DNA from: Mytilisepta virgata
Lineage: Eukaryota > Mollusca > Bivalvia > Mytilida > Mytilidae
DNA length: 64,000 bases
NCBI GenBank assembly: GCA_028015205.1
Contig: CM051519.1
Location: 78,451,539 to 78,515,538 of the forward strand
Direction: 5' to 3'
Shown here one piece after another: positions 11,346-22,800 of the stretch; the stretch's first letter is position 1; the number at the start of each line of letters is the position of its first letter. The notes below the pieces were generated by a model. The model ran no database searches and was not told the origin of the DNA. It was given only the letters and a program-made list of their open reading frames with translations. A program made the position numbers and the translations under genes.

Positions 11346-12590
11346 CGTCCGCCCACCGCGCAATATATTACTATGTACAAAAATTGATTTTTTTTTTTAC
11401 TAAACATAGAATTTTATTTTTAATAAGTTTCCCTCGTTTGATTTAATCATTATCATAATGTTAATGTCCTAATATCCAAACAATAATTAAAAAAAAAAAT
11501 CAAACAATAATTTATATAAAAAAGGTATGTATAAATATTTAATTCATCGAAATCATAATTTAATTTTTTTTATTCATAATGAATATTTGATAAATGTTAA
11601 TGAAATAAAACTTAAAAATGAAAATATATAACGTGTGTGTTCTCATGTTTTATTCCAATTACCCTCTGTAGATTGGTGTATTTGAATAATGAGAAATCAC
11701 AAAAGTGTCCTTGTCTAAAATTTTCTTAAAGCAAAATATCCAAGTTAGCACCAGTTTAATATATCAATACATTATAAAATGTTAAAATATCAAAAGACTT
11801 CTAATAGTTAATATATAATTTTGTTTTTTTTTTCAAAATTAGTAATCATCAATAAATATGAATATTTTGAACATCTTCGACTCTTTTATAATATACCAAC
11901 AAATTAACAACATATGGATGTAAATATCTTAAATACGTTTTATTATCTCATAATTAATAAGCGTGCAGAACATATTTGAACGGAAAATGTGTTAGAAACC
12001 GAAATTTATAAATTGCAGTTAAAATTGTATCTTAATAAATCTATCCCTTTTCGTGTCCGTAAATCAGGTTTCGGAAATGAATTATGATAATATTTAAAAT
12101 AAAATATTCGAGAAAATATTTATTTTAAATTTAAAAAAAATAAAAAAAGGGTTAGAATTTTAATAATTTATAAAAAAAATTAATGGCGACAATGAAAAGA
12201 CTAAAAGAAAAAGAAAAAAATATATCAAACTACAAAAAAGATAATGCACAAGTTTATATTAATCTTAATTGCAAGATACTTAATAAAAAGAAGATAATGG
12301 AGAATTTGTTTATTTTTTTCCACCTTAACTAAACTGTTGACACGACGAATAACATACGGAAATAGGAAATAGGCGTGTAAACCCATTAGGCAAAGGTGTC
12401 ATTAATTTGTTTATTTGTCAATTATTACAGTAAACAATATATTGATTGCATATAATGGCAAGGTAAAAGTAAAGCAAATATTAAGCCATACCTCGGCCCT
12501 AAGTCTATTGACATTTTACATGGATTTACCGGATAACTATTGTTTTCAATGATAACGAAACCATAAATCACAACATCTCTCGGTTCCTTA
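11346..12590. other. AT-rich intergenic stretch
   Basis: Very AT-rich with many short A and T runs. No exon, repeat family or RNA gene recognised. Confidence 0.4.
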
Positions 12591-12596
12591 GAAAAC

Positions 12597-12605
12597 TATA
12601 TAAAG
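12597..12605 (+). promoter_or_regulatory. TATA box of the 110-residue protein gene
   Basis: TATATAAAG lies 72 bp upstream of the ATG at 12677. A start site about 30 bp downstream would leave a 5' UTR of roughly 45-50 bases, as in compact intronless genes such as histones. Confidence 0.6.
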
Positions 12606-12676
12606 AAGACACATTCAAGACTGACCATATAGCAAAACCATTAAACCGTAACACTCGACCGAAACAATATTTCAAA

Positions 12677-13009
12677 ATGATGACCAGACAGCGAACTTTC
12701 CTTAACAAAGTTCTCCAGCGGTTAGAATATCAATATAAATCTGGATTCCAACAAGTTGATATTCTAAATGAAAAGTACCTTGCCTTGGTTACGAGATATA
12801 GAAATGCTCTGGCCAATCATCAGATGTCCGCGGCTTATAGTCTCTATCTCAGAATCCAAGTGGCAGAGGAGGTTCGAATGGCGTACTACCAATATACCAA
12901 ACACAAGGCAGCAGTACTGACTAGGATGAGAGAAGAAATGTACGACGATTATTTCGATGTTCTTGAAGATGAAATGGAAGACGATCGTCTGATCTCCCAG
13001 AGAGAATGA
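12677..13009 (+). CDS. Intronless 110-residue helical protein, histone-type mRNA end
   Basis: An uninterrupted frame from ATG 12677 to TGA 13009. A TATA box lies upstream, and 36 bases after the stop is a histone-type 3' stem-loop. The protein is basic and predicted helical through roughly residues 1-85, with regular Leu/Tyr spacing (KVLQRLEYQY, DILNEKYLAL, SLYLRIQVAEEV). It ends in a strongly acidic tail (EEMYDDYFDVLEDEMEDD). I recognise no domain. It is not an obvious H1, H2A, H2B, H3 or H4, although length, lack of introns and gene architecture match a core histone gene. There are no cysteines and no signal peptide, so an intracellular protein is likely. If the 3' end works as in histone genes, expression would be tied to S phase. 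It may be an orphan or a very diverged histone-fold protein. Confidence 0.7.
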   Translation: MMTRQRTFLNKVLQRLEYQYKSGFQQVDILNEKYLALVTRYRNALANHQMSAAYSLYLRIQVAEEVRMAYYQYTKHKAAVLTRMREEMYDDYFDVLEDEMEDDRLISQRE

Positions 13010-13044
13010 TTTAACTGTTGGACCCATCAATCTTATATCTAAAC

Positions 13045-13060
13045 AGCTCTTTTAAGAGCT
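13045..13060 (+). terminator. Histone-type 3' stem-loop
   Basis: AGCTCTTTTAAGAGCT forms a perfect 6-bp stem with a 4-base UUUA loop. This is the size and core of the animal replication-dependent histone mRNA stem-loop (GGCUCU-UUUC-AGAGCC), with an A-U pair in place of the outermost G-C. It is preceded by AAC and followed by AACCAAA, like the usual flanks. Confidence 0.7.
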
Positions 13061-13070
13061 AACCAAATTC

Positions 13071-13083
13071 CTAGAAAAGAATC
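13071..13083 (+). promoter_or_regulatory. Putative histone downstream element
   Basis: A purine-rich CTAGAAAAGAATC starts about 10 bases after the stem-loop. It resembles the CAAGAAAGA element that pairs with U7 snRNA in animal histone pre-mRNAs. The spacing is right; function is inferred. Confidence 0.5.
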
Positions 13084-13789
13084 TAAATTAGTTGTTGGGA
13101 TAAATTGCCTTTATAGAGAACAACAATACCTTATCAAGCTAATACGAATTTCATTTATTCTAAGTTTAAAAGAAAACAGATTTACGTTCCACCATATTAC
13201 GTCCACATGTATTCTAACAGTTAGTTAAAGTAATTTTATTAGTAATCATAATTTAAAAAAACATTATAGCATATATCTGAAAATTTATAAATTAATTTAA
13301 GTATTGACGTACGTTGAAACCATCGCAGAGTTAATACAGATCCGTCAATATAAACAATAATTATACCTCAATACGATGTGGTTTAAGCGTAGACTTTCAA
13401 GTTTTTCACTGCTCTCAGCTGTGACTATTATTTTGATGGTTCGAATAAAATTTACTACACTGTATGAATATATTTTTTCTAAAGTTTTATTGATATTGAT
13501 TTTGACGTTCCAAGTTCTTAAACTTGTGATCTAATATTCAATTTCATGCTCGATTATTCAATATCATGACTAAAATAGCAAAACGGATAGTCCCAAAGCT
13601 AAAACTAATTTATTAATTCCTGAATATTTCATAAACTGCACTTTCATTTCTAACTCTTTTTCTATCAAATATGAGATGCATTTGAATAAAATTGTTTCTA
13701 TTAACATTCTGTAACCTTTGCGAAAAGGCACCGATATAAATAAAAATATTAATAATAATAAAAACCAACAACAATAAAGTTCAAAAAGG
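13084..13789. other. AT-rich intergenic stretch
   Basis: No gene, RNA or repeat recognised. GAAA- and TTTA-rich low-complexity DNA. Confidence 0.4.
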
Positions 13790-14215
13790 AAATGTGTCCA
13801 GACTACACTAATGCCCCACCTTCCAAGTCATATCCATGGAAAGACACATTTTAGAAAGTTTATATCTTGATGTACATGTGTAAAAATTTTCATCATCATG
13901 TGAACCCATCTTCATAAAAAATAAGCTATAACGCAAACCTAAACGTGTCAGCAGCATTACATTTCCTATATTCAATGAGCTGTGAAACCTAGGTCAAAAT
14001 CATTAAAAGACATGAATTTAAGAAAGTTCATATCATCATGTACATGTGCACAACGTTTCACCATGAAGTAACCCAATCTTCATAGAAAAAAGCATCAACA
14101 TAAACCTTTTTTACCATCACATTTCCCAAATTTCACATTTTTACTGAACCGTAAAATTTAGTTCGCACAGACTCAAAATCTATATATCCCCCAACTATTG
14201 TTGGCGGGACATAAA
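13790..14215. repeat. Dispersed repeat with two related ~190-bp units
   Basis: Two similar units, each with AGACA..TTTAAGAAAGTT(C/T)ATAT, CATGTACATGTG, CACCATC/CATCATG, CATCTTCATA and a TCACATTTCC tract, begin near 13845 and 14010. The block closes at CCAACTATTGTTGGCGGGAC, a short palindrome. It looks like the end of a repetitive element with internal duplication. Confidence 0.5.
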
Positions 14216-15038
14216 AATAAAAAATCAATACGATTTTATGAAAAAAGCAGATTTTTCACTACTGTCATCACTTTATTTTATGTTAAGGGTAGGAGGTACT
14301 TAAATCTGCTAAATTGCAGACTTTTTAGAAATTTTACGTACTTCTAGAATATTTGAAACTGCATTTAAATATCGAACCCCTCAAGTTTTCTATAAAAATG
14401 ATATGCCATTGCTGCCAACTTTTCTGTTTCATTGAATACTAAATAAATATAAGGCCACAAGCTTCGTTTTGGCTGTGGAAATCATTGAACTATATGTCAT
14501 GTCTGTAAAACACTGAAACTACAATTCACATGGCGGTGTGGGTTTCTTTTACCATTAATGCTTTTAAGATGAAAAGCAGCAATAAAAGCACTGCTCACTT
14601 TCATTTTGTATTATATTCCAGTTATTCCCTGACTTTAGGGAGACGGACATTAGATTTCCCATTTCACAGGGATCTGTGTAATTCTGAATCTCATTCTTAA
14701 TTTTTGCAAGATTTAACGCCATTTTAATGTTAATTGTTATCTGAATATCTTGTATATGTAACAGGTCATTCGTCTTTTTGGGGCTGTGTTTAATATGGTT
14801 TATCCCGCAATCAAGCCATTTCCGGTCTAATAAAAGGGGTAGAATAAACTTTAGTCGTATTAGATCAATGATCTAATAAAGTCTACTGGTACTTGTTTAC
14901 ATGAAGAGCGCGAGGAGCGTAGCGAATGTATCTGATGACGTCGTGGCGTTTTCCGCGTTTTCACTGTCGTTGAATTTCAACTTCAAACGTAATTTTAAGG
15001 CATTTTACGCATCTAAAGGGGATTGCCGGATAAAGACA
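14216..15038. other. Intergenic stretch
   Basis: No convincing exon. At 14901-15110 a short frame exists because this stretch is less AT-rich; it overlaps the hairpin beginning at 15039 and shows no known protein. Confidence 0.35.
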
Positions 15039-15181
15039 ATACAAAGTCGTTGTCGAAAAATATATAATTTATTTGGGCTCGCTGCGAAACACAGGGAAAA
15101 GGCTCACTAAAGCTCGCCTTTTCTCATGTTTCTAAAGCTCACCCAAATAAATTTTATATTTTCCGACAATGACTATGTATT
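15039..15181. repeat. Long imperfect palindrome, about 65-bp arms
   Basis: The left arm runs AATACAAAGTCGTTGTCG ... TTTATTTGGG ... GGGAAAAGGC. The right arm is its imperfect inverse, ending CGACAATGACTATGTATT. The loop is short (about 12 bp). A fold-back MITE or its end is likely. Confidence 0.7.
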
Positions 15182-15440
15182 GTATATATCTTTATTGTTC
15201 ATTAACTGAATATGTGCACATCATGAGGATTTCAATGTTGGTTGTCTTTTAAAATCATGACTGTTGTCATATGTATATCATACCAATTTCATGATTTATA
15301 GATTTTTGCAAGAGTTATAATAATAGCCGTCCGTTTTGTATCTTGTATATACAAATTGCCCTTCACCCTTTTGGCTGATTTTGTTATATAAAGTTCCCGT
15401 GCGTATATAAATGTTCGCTTATGGAGAATATAGACGAAAT

Positions 15441-15728
15441 AAGACAATGAGGGACATCTGAAGACAAAACTTTATGACAAACGTGATGACTTCCACTTTC
15501 CTATTGTTAACTTTCTTGGCTTCTTGAGTAGCAATATACCAGCACACCTGCAAATGGCGCCTACGTTTCTCAGCTTATCCGATATTCAAGGGCATGCGTG
15601 AGTTACCATGACTTTCGACAAAGATGTTACTGCTGTCACAAAAGCTTCTTAACCAGGGTTTTATCAGGTATAAGTTGATGTCATCACTTAGGAAATTTTA
15701 CGGTCGCCATCACGAATTGATTGCGTTT
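15441..15728 (+). pseudogene. Degenerate Penelope-like reverse transcriptase fragment
   Basis: Conceptual translation over several frames gives KLYDKRDDFHFPIVNF, then SSNIPA and RYSRAC, then a KFYGRHHELI-like end. These are the conserved thumb-side motifs seen in the other RT copies of this window. Frameshifts and stops separate them. Only this C-terminal part is present, so it is probably a 5'-truncated retroelement copy. Confidence 0.65.
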
Positions 15729-16195
15729 TTTTGGTTGCTCCTTAGGTATATTTGTCCTCTTTGTTTATATTTTTGTTATAGTTGACATGATGATCTGAGT
15801 GTGCTAAGATTAAACTGATTTCCCGATTGGTTGATTTTTGAAGGACTGACAACCCTTTTTAGTCTACTGTCCTCATATATAAGAACTCTGTCCGTAATAA
15901 TAACATCAGTATTTGATATTTGCCTTAAGTTCCCGTGCGTATATATATGTTAAGTTTATGCAGCTCGCTTATGGAAACGATAATGTCAGTAGAAATAATT
16001 AAAATTGATTTCATCTGTAGTTAGGTGTCTACTTATTTTTTTTATTATCAAAGAATGATAAAGTAATCGTATGTTTATGTTACAGTAATTCACGGTACTT
16101 TTTGAACGATGGTTAAAAAATGTACGCATTTCACTGCCACTACCTAAGTATGCAGTTAGTCATTCATCTTGTGAAGGTTGTACTCATATTTGGTA
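15729..16195. other. Non-coding, possibly retroelement tail
   Basis: Immediately 3' of the RT fragment, so the start may be its untranslated tail. Nothing else recognised. Confidence 0.35.
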
Positions 16196-16579
16196 TCATG
16201 GTCTTGCATTATTTGAGCAACTGTAAATTATACCAATTTCATGTTTGTTGTTTTTTTTCAAGTGTAACATTCTTTTCCAACTCTGTCGTTTTTTATTGAT
16301 ACCCATAGCTTGTGTTTGTTCTATGTCATGAGCTTGTCCTGACTTTGTAGACATTTTGACTGATGCGAAGTGCACGGATGTATCCGCATAGTCCAACAGC
16401 GCGTTAAGTTTTATTTCTATAATCAATAATAGTACAAGACTTCTAATTTTGTAAGAAGCATTTTTTGATTGGTTGATTGCCGGTGTATTTCTTGCATATC
16501 TTTGCAATTTCAATGACGGTTTGGGAAATTTTGCCGTCTCTCGACTGTTTTTTTTTTTGCATATACCACTCTGAGCCAT
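16196..16579 (-). CDS. 127-codon open frame of unknown status
   Basis: A frame this long is unexpected in such AT-rich DNA. The product would be basic, with a Lys-rich start, a short hydrophobic middle stretch (SLVLLLIIEIKLNALL) and a Lys-rich end. There is no signal peptide or known motif. It lies just upstream of, and opposite to, the five-exon plus-strand gene. It may be part of a repeat or a domesticated fragment. I see no promoter or polyadenylation signal that settles it. Confidence 0.3.
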   Translation of the reverse strand: MAQSGICKKKNSRETAKFPKPSLKLQRYARNTPAINQSKNASYKIRSLVLLLIIEIKLNALLDYADTSVHFASVKMSTKSGQAHDIEQTQAMGINKKRQSWKRMLHLKKNNKHEIGIIYSCSNNARP

Positions 16580-16678
16580 TATAGACAGAGGAGCAATATA
16601 ACTATGCTGCTAAACAGAGACTCAAAAATAAAACAGAACTAAACATTTTTAATGTCACAATTTTCAGTTTGATATGTG

Positions 16679-16807
16679 ATGCCATCAGTAATGGGGGAAG
16701 GAAATGATCCTTTTTACGATGTACCATATTCGAGAGAGTTTCCTAATAGCGAAGAGCCAGATAAATCGGAATTATCGTTTAAGAGCGAAGAAAACGCACC
16801 AGGCCAG
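16679..16807 (+). CDS. Exon 1 of the five-exon gene
   Basis: ATG at 16679, with a second in-frame ATG at 16691 and an in-frame TGA at 16670. A TTTTCAG at 16661-16667 could be an acceptor, so a 5' UTR exon may lie upstream. The exon ends GGCCAG|GTAATG in phase 0. It encodes 43 acidic and polar residues beginning MPSVMGEGNDPFYDV. Confidence 0.55.
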
Positions 16808-19800
16808 GTAATGAATATTAGTTCTACAGTAATGCTTTAAGAGTTCAAAATTTCACAGTAAACTTAAAGCACAAATCATATACCGGTTGTTGACATGAGG
16901 TATTGCCATGAAAGTTGTTTTCTGAATTGATTGAATGTGAATTTTAGATCACACGGGCCAAAGGTCGATTTGAGATATTGCCATCACTCTCATCTGTCGT
17001 CGTCCGTAAATGTTTACTTTTCCATATTGTTCTGTGAAAACACTGGGCCAAATTGCACTGTTGTGTGTTCTCCTTTCAAACATGTGTCTAAAGAACAAGG
17101 CCTTCCTCTAATAATGCTCAAACTATCAAAAATATAAAAAATAATAAAATCTTCTTCTCTGAAAGTAAAGGACAAAGGAGTCCAAACTTTGATGGAATTT
17201 GCTTTCTGTGGCCCTTCTTTTAAACTGTATCTGAGTAACTGGACCCTAGGCAAATATGGTCACATTACAAAAACTTGAAAATCAACAGAAAAACGAAAAA
17301 GTTTAAAGCTTCTCTCAAAACTATTCGGGCAGTTGAGACCAAATTTTGATGAATTGTCCTTAAGTGGTCGCTTTTCAGATGTGTTCTCGAGAGTCCGCTC
17401 CTCCGATTAATATGGCCCCTGTTACTAAAAATTGAAAAATCAACAAAAAGTATTGAAAAATCTCCTTGGAAACAACAATGACGGTTTAGGCCAAACTTTG
17501 ATGGAATGGTCCTTCGATGGCCCAATTTCAAAAGTGAGTTTGGGAGTCCGCACTCCTTACTAGTATGTCCCTTCTTCAGATACCAAGAGTAAAAAAATCA
17601 GCAGATAAATATTTTGAAATCCAGTTATTTTAGAGAAGTACGTAGGCTCATAACCTACAGTAACGGGTATCAGCTTTCCTTCACTGTTTGTAAACACCCA
17701 CTGCAATCCCTCGTTTACTTGACCAAGTATAAAATTCGGATCATAAATTTGATTACTTTCACCTTTTTTCAATCATTTTGTTTTTAGACAATTTCGGTAC
17801 TAATCATGAAACTGATACAATTTTACTTTTATAAGATATTTCCGAAAACTTAGGAATATCTCCCTGATGCAAAGCACTGTCCTTAGATGGTTTTTAGTTC
17901 TACCCTTTTCGGCCATTTAGGTATTTAAGTCTGCTCTATAATGCTTTGATTTATTGTTTTGGAATAAGTCGGCCTTGAGCACTACTAAAGAAATATTTTT
18001 CTAATGTACACACAGTGCACCTGGTATCAGAGAATTTTTATCAGCTGCCTTTTATGGATTACGGGTAATAAGCAATATTTTTCACTTGAACACGGCCTGT
18101 CATTTTTTAGTCCAAGATTAATCTGATGTAAAATTCAATGCGGCTGTTGGACGTCAGAGCGCACTCCATATATAAAATTTTGCCCAGATTCGGCACTAAT
18201 CAGTGTTATTTGACTAATATATTTTAAGGTTAGTGGAATCTTGGACTAGTGTTTTGTTTTTTTCATCTACATCATTTCTAAAAAATTTAGAAGCTTTTTT
18301 TCTGTAACAAGGTTTATGAGTTTATTTGACCGAATACGATATCATTATATCAGAAACATAGCCTTGGTTTATATCCTTCACGATAATCGAAAGATTGACA
18401 ATTACTAGCTTAAACACGGAGATGGAAAGTCTTTATAAAAATGGTAAATGAAATTAAGGGTCAGGAGGCAGATTTTATGTCAGTTGCCGTTAACTTAGCA
18501 CGCAATGCTTGGAATATCCGAAGAATCTGGTGTCATCCTTTTTTCTTTCATTTTGTTGGTGGAGGGGGGAATAGGAGGGAGAGACGGAGGGGGAATTCCA
18601 TGGAATGTACATGTACTGTAGTATTTCGATCCATTGCAATTCCTTTTAATCACTACATTGTCGAAATTGTAACATTGTAGCTTCATTTAACTTTCTGCAC
18701 TATTTGTTCTACACACAACTCTTCTTTGTCCTTACGATTTCACCCTTTGGATTACTTTGATTTCCTATTTCATCTAATCGCCAATATTTAGTGTATACGG
18801 TACTAAAATGAACTTTCAAGCCTGAATAGAGCAAACATGATAATATTTATGAAATATCAACAATACAATAATTATATACCATACAAACTACATTTTAACT
18901 CACCCAACCAAAGGGCAAATGCAAGGTACCGCCATAACTTGACATCCGCAGTCGTAAACTTTCCCTTCAAAAATTTACCTTGAAACCACCTAATCGTGAC
19001 CAAACTTTGGTTGAATGATTCTTTGAAAATGTGTTTTCCCAGCTAATATGGCCGTATTTACTAAAAATAAAAATCAGCCAAAAATGTTTAAGTTTTGTGT
19101 TCATCTTTAATTATTAGGCCAATTGTAACTACAAAAAATGTAATTGGTATAATGATCTTTAGGCGATCGCCGTTGGAAATTATGTCCAGGACACTAGATT
19201 TGTCACCAATATGGCCACCATTACTGAAAATAGAAAAATCGGTCATAAAATGTTTTTTTTTTATCTTCTCCTTTGAAAAACTAGAAACAGTGAGACCAAT
19301 GAGAGCAATGGTCCCTAGATTCTCCCTTTCATATTTATATCTTGAGGTTCGGACCTTTTGACTAATATTGAAGCTTTTACTTAAAAAAGTAACATTTGCC
19401 TGAAATGTTTGAAATTAGTCTCCACTACTAGGCCAATTTAGACCAAATTTTGTGGAAAGGACCCAAGGTCATCCCTCTTTAAAAGTCTGTCAGATTGTCT
19501 GGTACTCCAACAAAAATGGACACCAGGGCCCAGTTGTTCAACTTGTTTAACCGAGGGTTAAATTTAACCATAGGTATTTTATCTAATCGCCGGTATTTAG
19601 TGTATTTGGCACTAAAATGAATTTTCAAGTCTGAATAGAGTAAAAATGATAACTTGTATGAAATATCAACAATACAATAATTAAATACCATACAAACTAC
19701 ATTTTAACTCACCCGACCAAAGGGCAAATGCAAGGTACCGCCATTACTTGACATCCGCAGTCGTAAACTTTCCCTTCAAAAATTAACTGTGAAACCACTT

Positions 19801-22800
19801 AATCGTGACCAAACTTTGGTTGAATGGTTCTTTGAAAATCTTTTTCCCAGTTCATATGTCGTATTTACTAAAAATAAAAATCAGCCAAAAATGTTTTGTT
19901 TTCATCTTTAATTACTGAGCCAATTGAAACTACAAAAAACTGTACTTGGTATAATGATCTTTAGGTGATCGCCTTTTGAAATTATGTCGAGGACATTAGA
20001 TTTGTCACCAACATGGCCACCGTTACTGAAAATAGAAAAATAGGTCATAAAAGGTTTTTTTTAATCTTTTCCTCTGAAAAACTAGGAACAGTGAGACAAG
20101 TCTTGAGAGCAATGGCACTAGATTCTCCCCTTTCATATTTATATCTTGAGGTTCGGACCTTTTGACTAATATGGATGCATTTACTAAAAAAGTAACATTT
20201 GAATAAAATTATTCTCCACTACTCGGCCAATTTAGACCAAATTTTTGTGGAAAGGATCATGGGTCATCCCCTTTAAAAGTCAGATTGTCTGGTACTCCAA
20301 CAAAAAATGGACTCCAGGGCCCAGGGTTAAATTTAACCACAGGTTAAATGTTATGATTTTCTACGTAGTTTATGTATTTAACCTTGGGTTAAATATGTTG
20401 AACAACTGGGTCCAGATGGTTGTCCTAACCTAAGCCCTGCGTGTCCAATATTATTTCTCGAGGGTGCCATCTTATTAAGTGCCTGTTTCTGGCCATTGAA
20501 TTAAAAATAATTTCAGATGATCGACATAGGATCCTGAGTGTTGCTGCTTCTAATGTATTTTTGCAGTCATTCGAACTATTATTGTACTGTTTGTCATACG
20601 TCAAAATTGCCTTGAAGTCTTACAGCCACACCGCTCCATAAAAGGCCATGGACCTCAAACTAACATTACGTATATTTTTGGTTTATTTCAGAATTCAGAC
20701 GAAAATGAACAAAGCGAGGAATTTTTACACTTCGCATTAAAATCTTCAGATGTATCAAAACCGGTCGATAAAATGTATGATGTTACAAGACAGTTGGAAT
20801 CTTCGGACGAGTGTGATCCCGATGATGAAAATGAAGAATTAATCGTCAACATGGTGCTTGATGAAATTATGCAGTCGGCGGAGAAGGAATCCGATATTTG
20901 TATAGAATCTGAAGAAGGTTAAATAACAATTATTTTTTTTTGTATAATGTATGAGAAAAATAATAACTTCTCAAAAATATCCCTAAAATTTTCTTTTTAT
21001 GATAAAAAACATTTCTTTTTTTTTAATATCAATTTGATTCATCTTGATTATGCCACAAGTTGAAAAAGAAAACGTTATTTTTCATGTAGTAGCTAGGTAC
21101 CAAATTGTCGATTAACCACAGCAAACACTTGTTGGCAAAAAAAACTTTCTTGTATAAATGTTATCGCTCAAAGCGAATTACTGCGTGTTATTATAATTGG
21201 GACTTTCAAACTTTTACCTGTAAATTCAAATTGGTAATATGACAGCAAGAACGTAAATATTTCTGAAAAATTATTTCGTGAATATTTTAAACGTACCTTA
21301 TTCACTAATACTTATGAACTGATTGATTACCTCATAGCAGATGCTAAAAAATCATAAAAAAAACTTTTGCACCAAACTATCACAGTATTTCACCACTTAT
21401 GGGCGTATATTATAATTGCAAAAAGTATCCCATACGACTAAAGTTTTGAAGTAGGGCCATTTTTTCTTCTAGGGCCATTTTCATAAATTCGCCTAAAACC
21501 TTTCAAAATGTCTGGAGGCATAGCCTGGTACATGGTCTCTAAAAATGTGCTAATAATAACTAACAAGAATTTTCTGCATACCTGAATATCGCTTTTGGGA
21601 GACAGTTTTAACACAAATTTGCTAAATTAAAGTCTTTAAGACAGTTTTTCAACGTAAAGGACACTCAGAACCAAATATTTTTTGGCTCTTACTGAGATTA
21701 TGTATCTCCTTTCATACAGCAACAGGATGATTTTGGTTCTATATGTGCTTCTTGGAAAAATTCCAAAAAGTTATGCAAATTGACCCAAATCTCTATATAC
21801 ACGACCTTTACGGTAGAAAACTTGAACTTATTAATGATTTAGAATAAACGTGGCGAAACATTGTGAACGAAGCCGTGGAAAGTTCGTATTCAGAGGAATG
21901 GGTCTCCCGGATCAACAATGACAGTGATTTTTTTGGATTCAAACATATTCACCCATCTGTTGCTATTCCAAGATTCTGGAAAATATCTCGGACTCATTCG
22001 AAAATATCGAACTCATTCAATGATTGACACTTGCTTATTGTGAAAAAAAACTTTATTGATATTTTTGTGTATGCATGTTGCAATTGTAGCGTGACTGAAC
22101 CTTTACAAGTCATTTTCTGGGACTCACTCGAATTGTATATGGAACTGAGTTTTTACGGACAGGAACTGCTGTTCCAAGCATTCTTAGGCAGGAAACCGTT
22201 AACCGATGTACCGCACTACGATGAATTTATTAAACTTTCAAACTTCCAAGTCGTGAAGCGCCTTGCAGAGTACAACAGATGTCTCCGGTATACGATCTAG
22301 TATATACCTGTGCATGATATAAATGATTCAATATTACCCCTATATTATTCATATTTATACCGTACTGTTACTGACTTTCATACATGTACACATATTATAT
22401 ATTTATATGTTGAAACAACTTTTATAATTGCATTGTCCTTCGTGTAATTGATTATAATTTCGTTTATTTTTTAATCTCAATAGTGAGGAAATGAAGAAAT
22501 TAATGAATGAATTTTGTTTAAATTATTTACACCACATTTTCACTTCGTTGTCTATTGACATTACTAGTATTTGATTCTTAATTGGAAATGTTTGTGAAAA
22601 ATATTTCAACGCGCGTGCAGATATAAAACTTTTTGATGTCAATGTTGCAAGATAAAAACAATATTATTGTACTTTAGAAGAATATAGATTTGTATTCGGC
22701 TGGGGACTTGAGAAAAATTTCCTAGCCTCGTACAAATGTTTTCTATATTTTTCTATATAACACATATATTGTTTATTTATTTATTCTTTTGTAGTAAACA

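Larger units (their letters stand above)
16808..20691 (+). other. Intron 1 of the five-exon gene, repeat-filled
   Basis: About 3.9 kb, largely made of diverged copies of the hairpin-ended tandem repeat family (16930-17570 and 18890-20300) and one tandem duplication. A simple stretch at 17800-18760 holds nothing recognisable; the short frames near 18441-18686 are not supported. Confidence 0.5.
20918..22794 (+). other. Intron 2 of the five-exon gene
   Basis: Contains a dispersed repeat at about 21455-21850 and a protein-like relic at 21850-22300. The rest, near 20930-21450 and 22320-22790, is AT-rich with nothing recognised. Confidence 0.45.

Noticed and set aside
13045..13060. Reading the stem-loop as an ordinary inverted repeat of a transposon
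   Set aside because: Length, loop, flanks, distance from the stop and the downstream purine element all fit the histone 3' end better, and no element ends are nearby.
14925..14960. CTGATGACGTCG considered as a hammerhead core
   Set aside because: No GAAA strand follows a stem II, so the fold fails.
18441..18686. Overlapping short frames on both strands
   Set aside because: No conserved content. They lie in an intron and owe their length to a GGA-rich patch.
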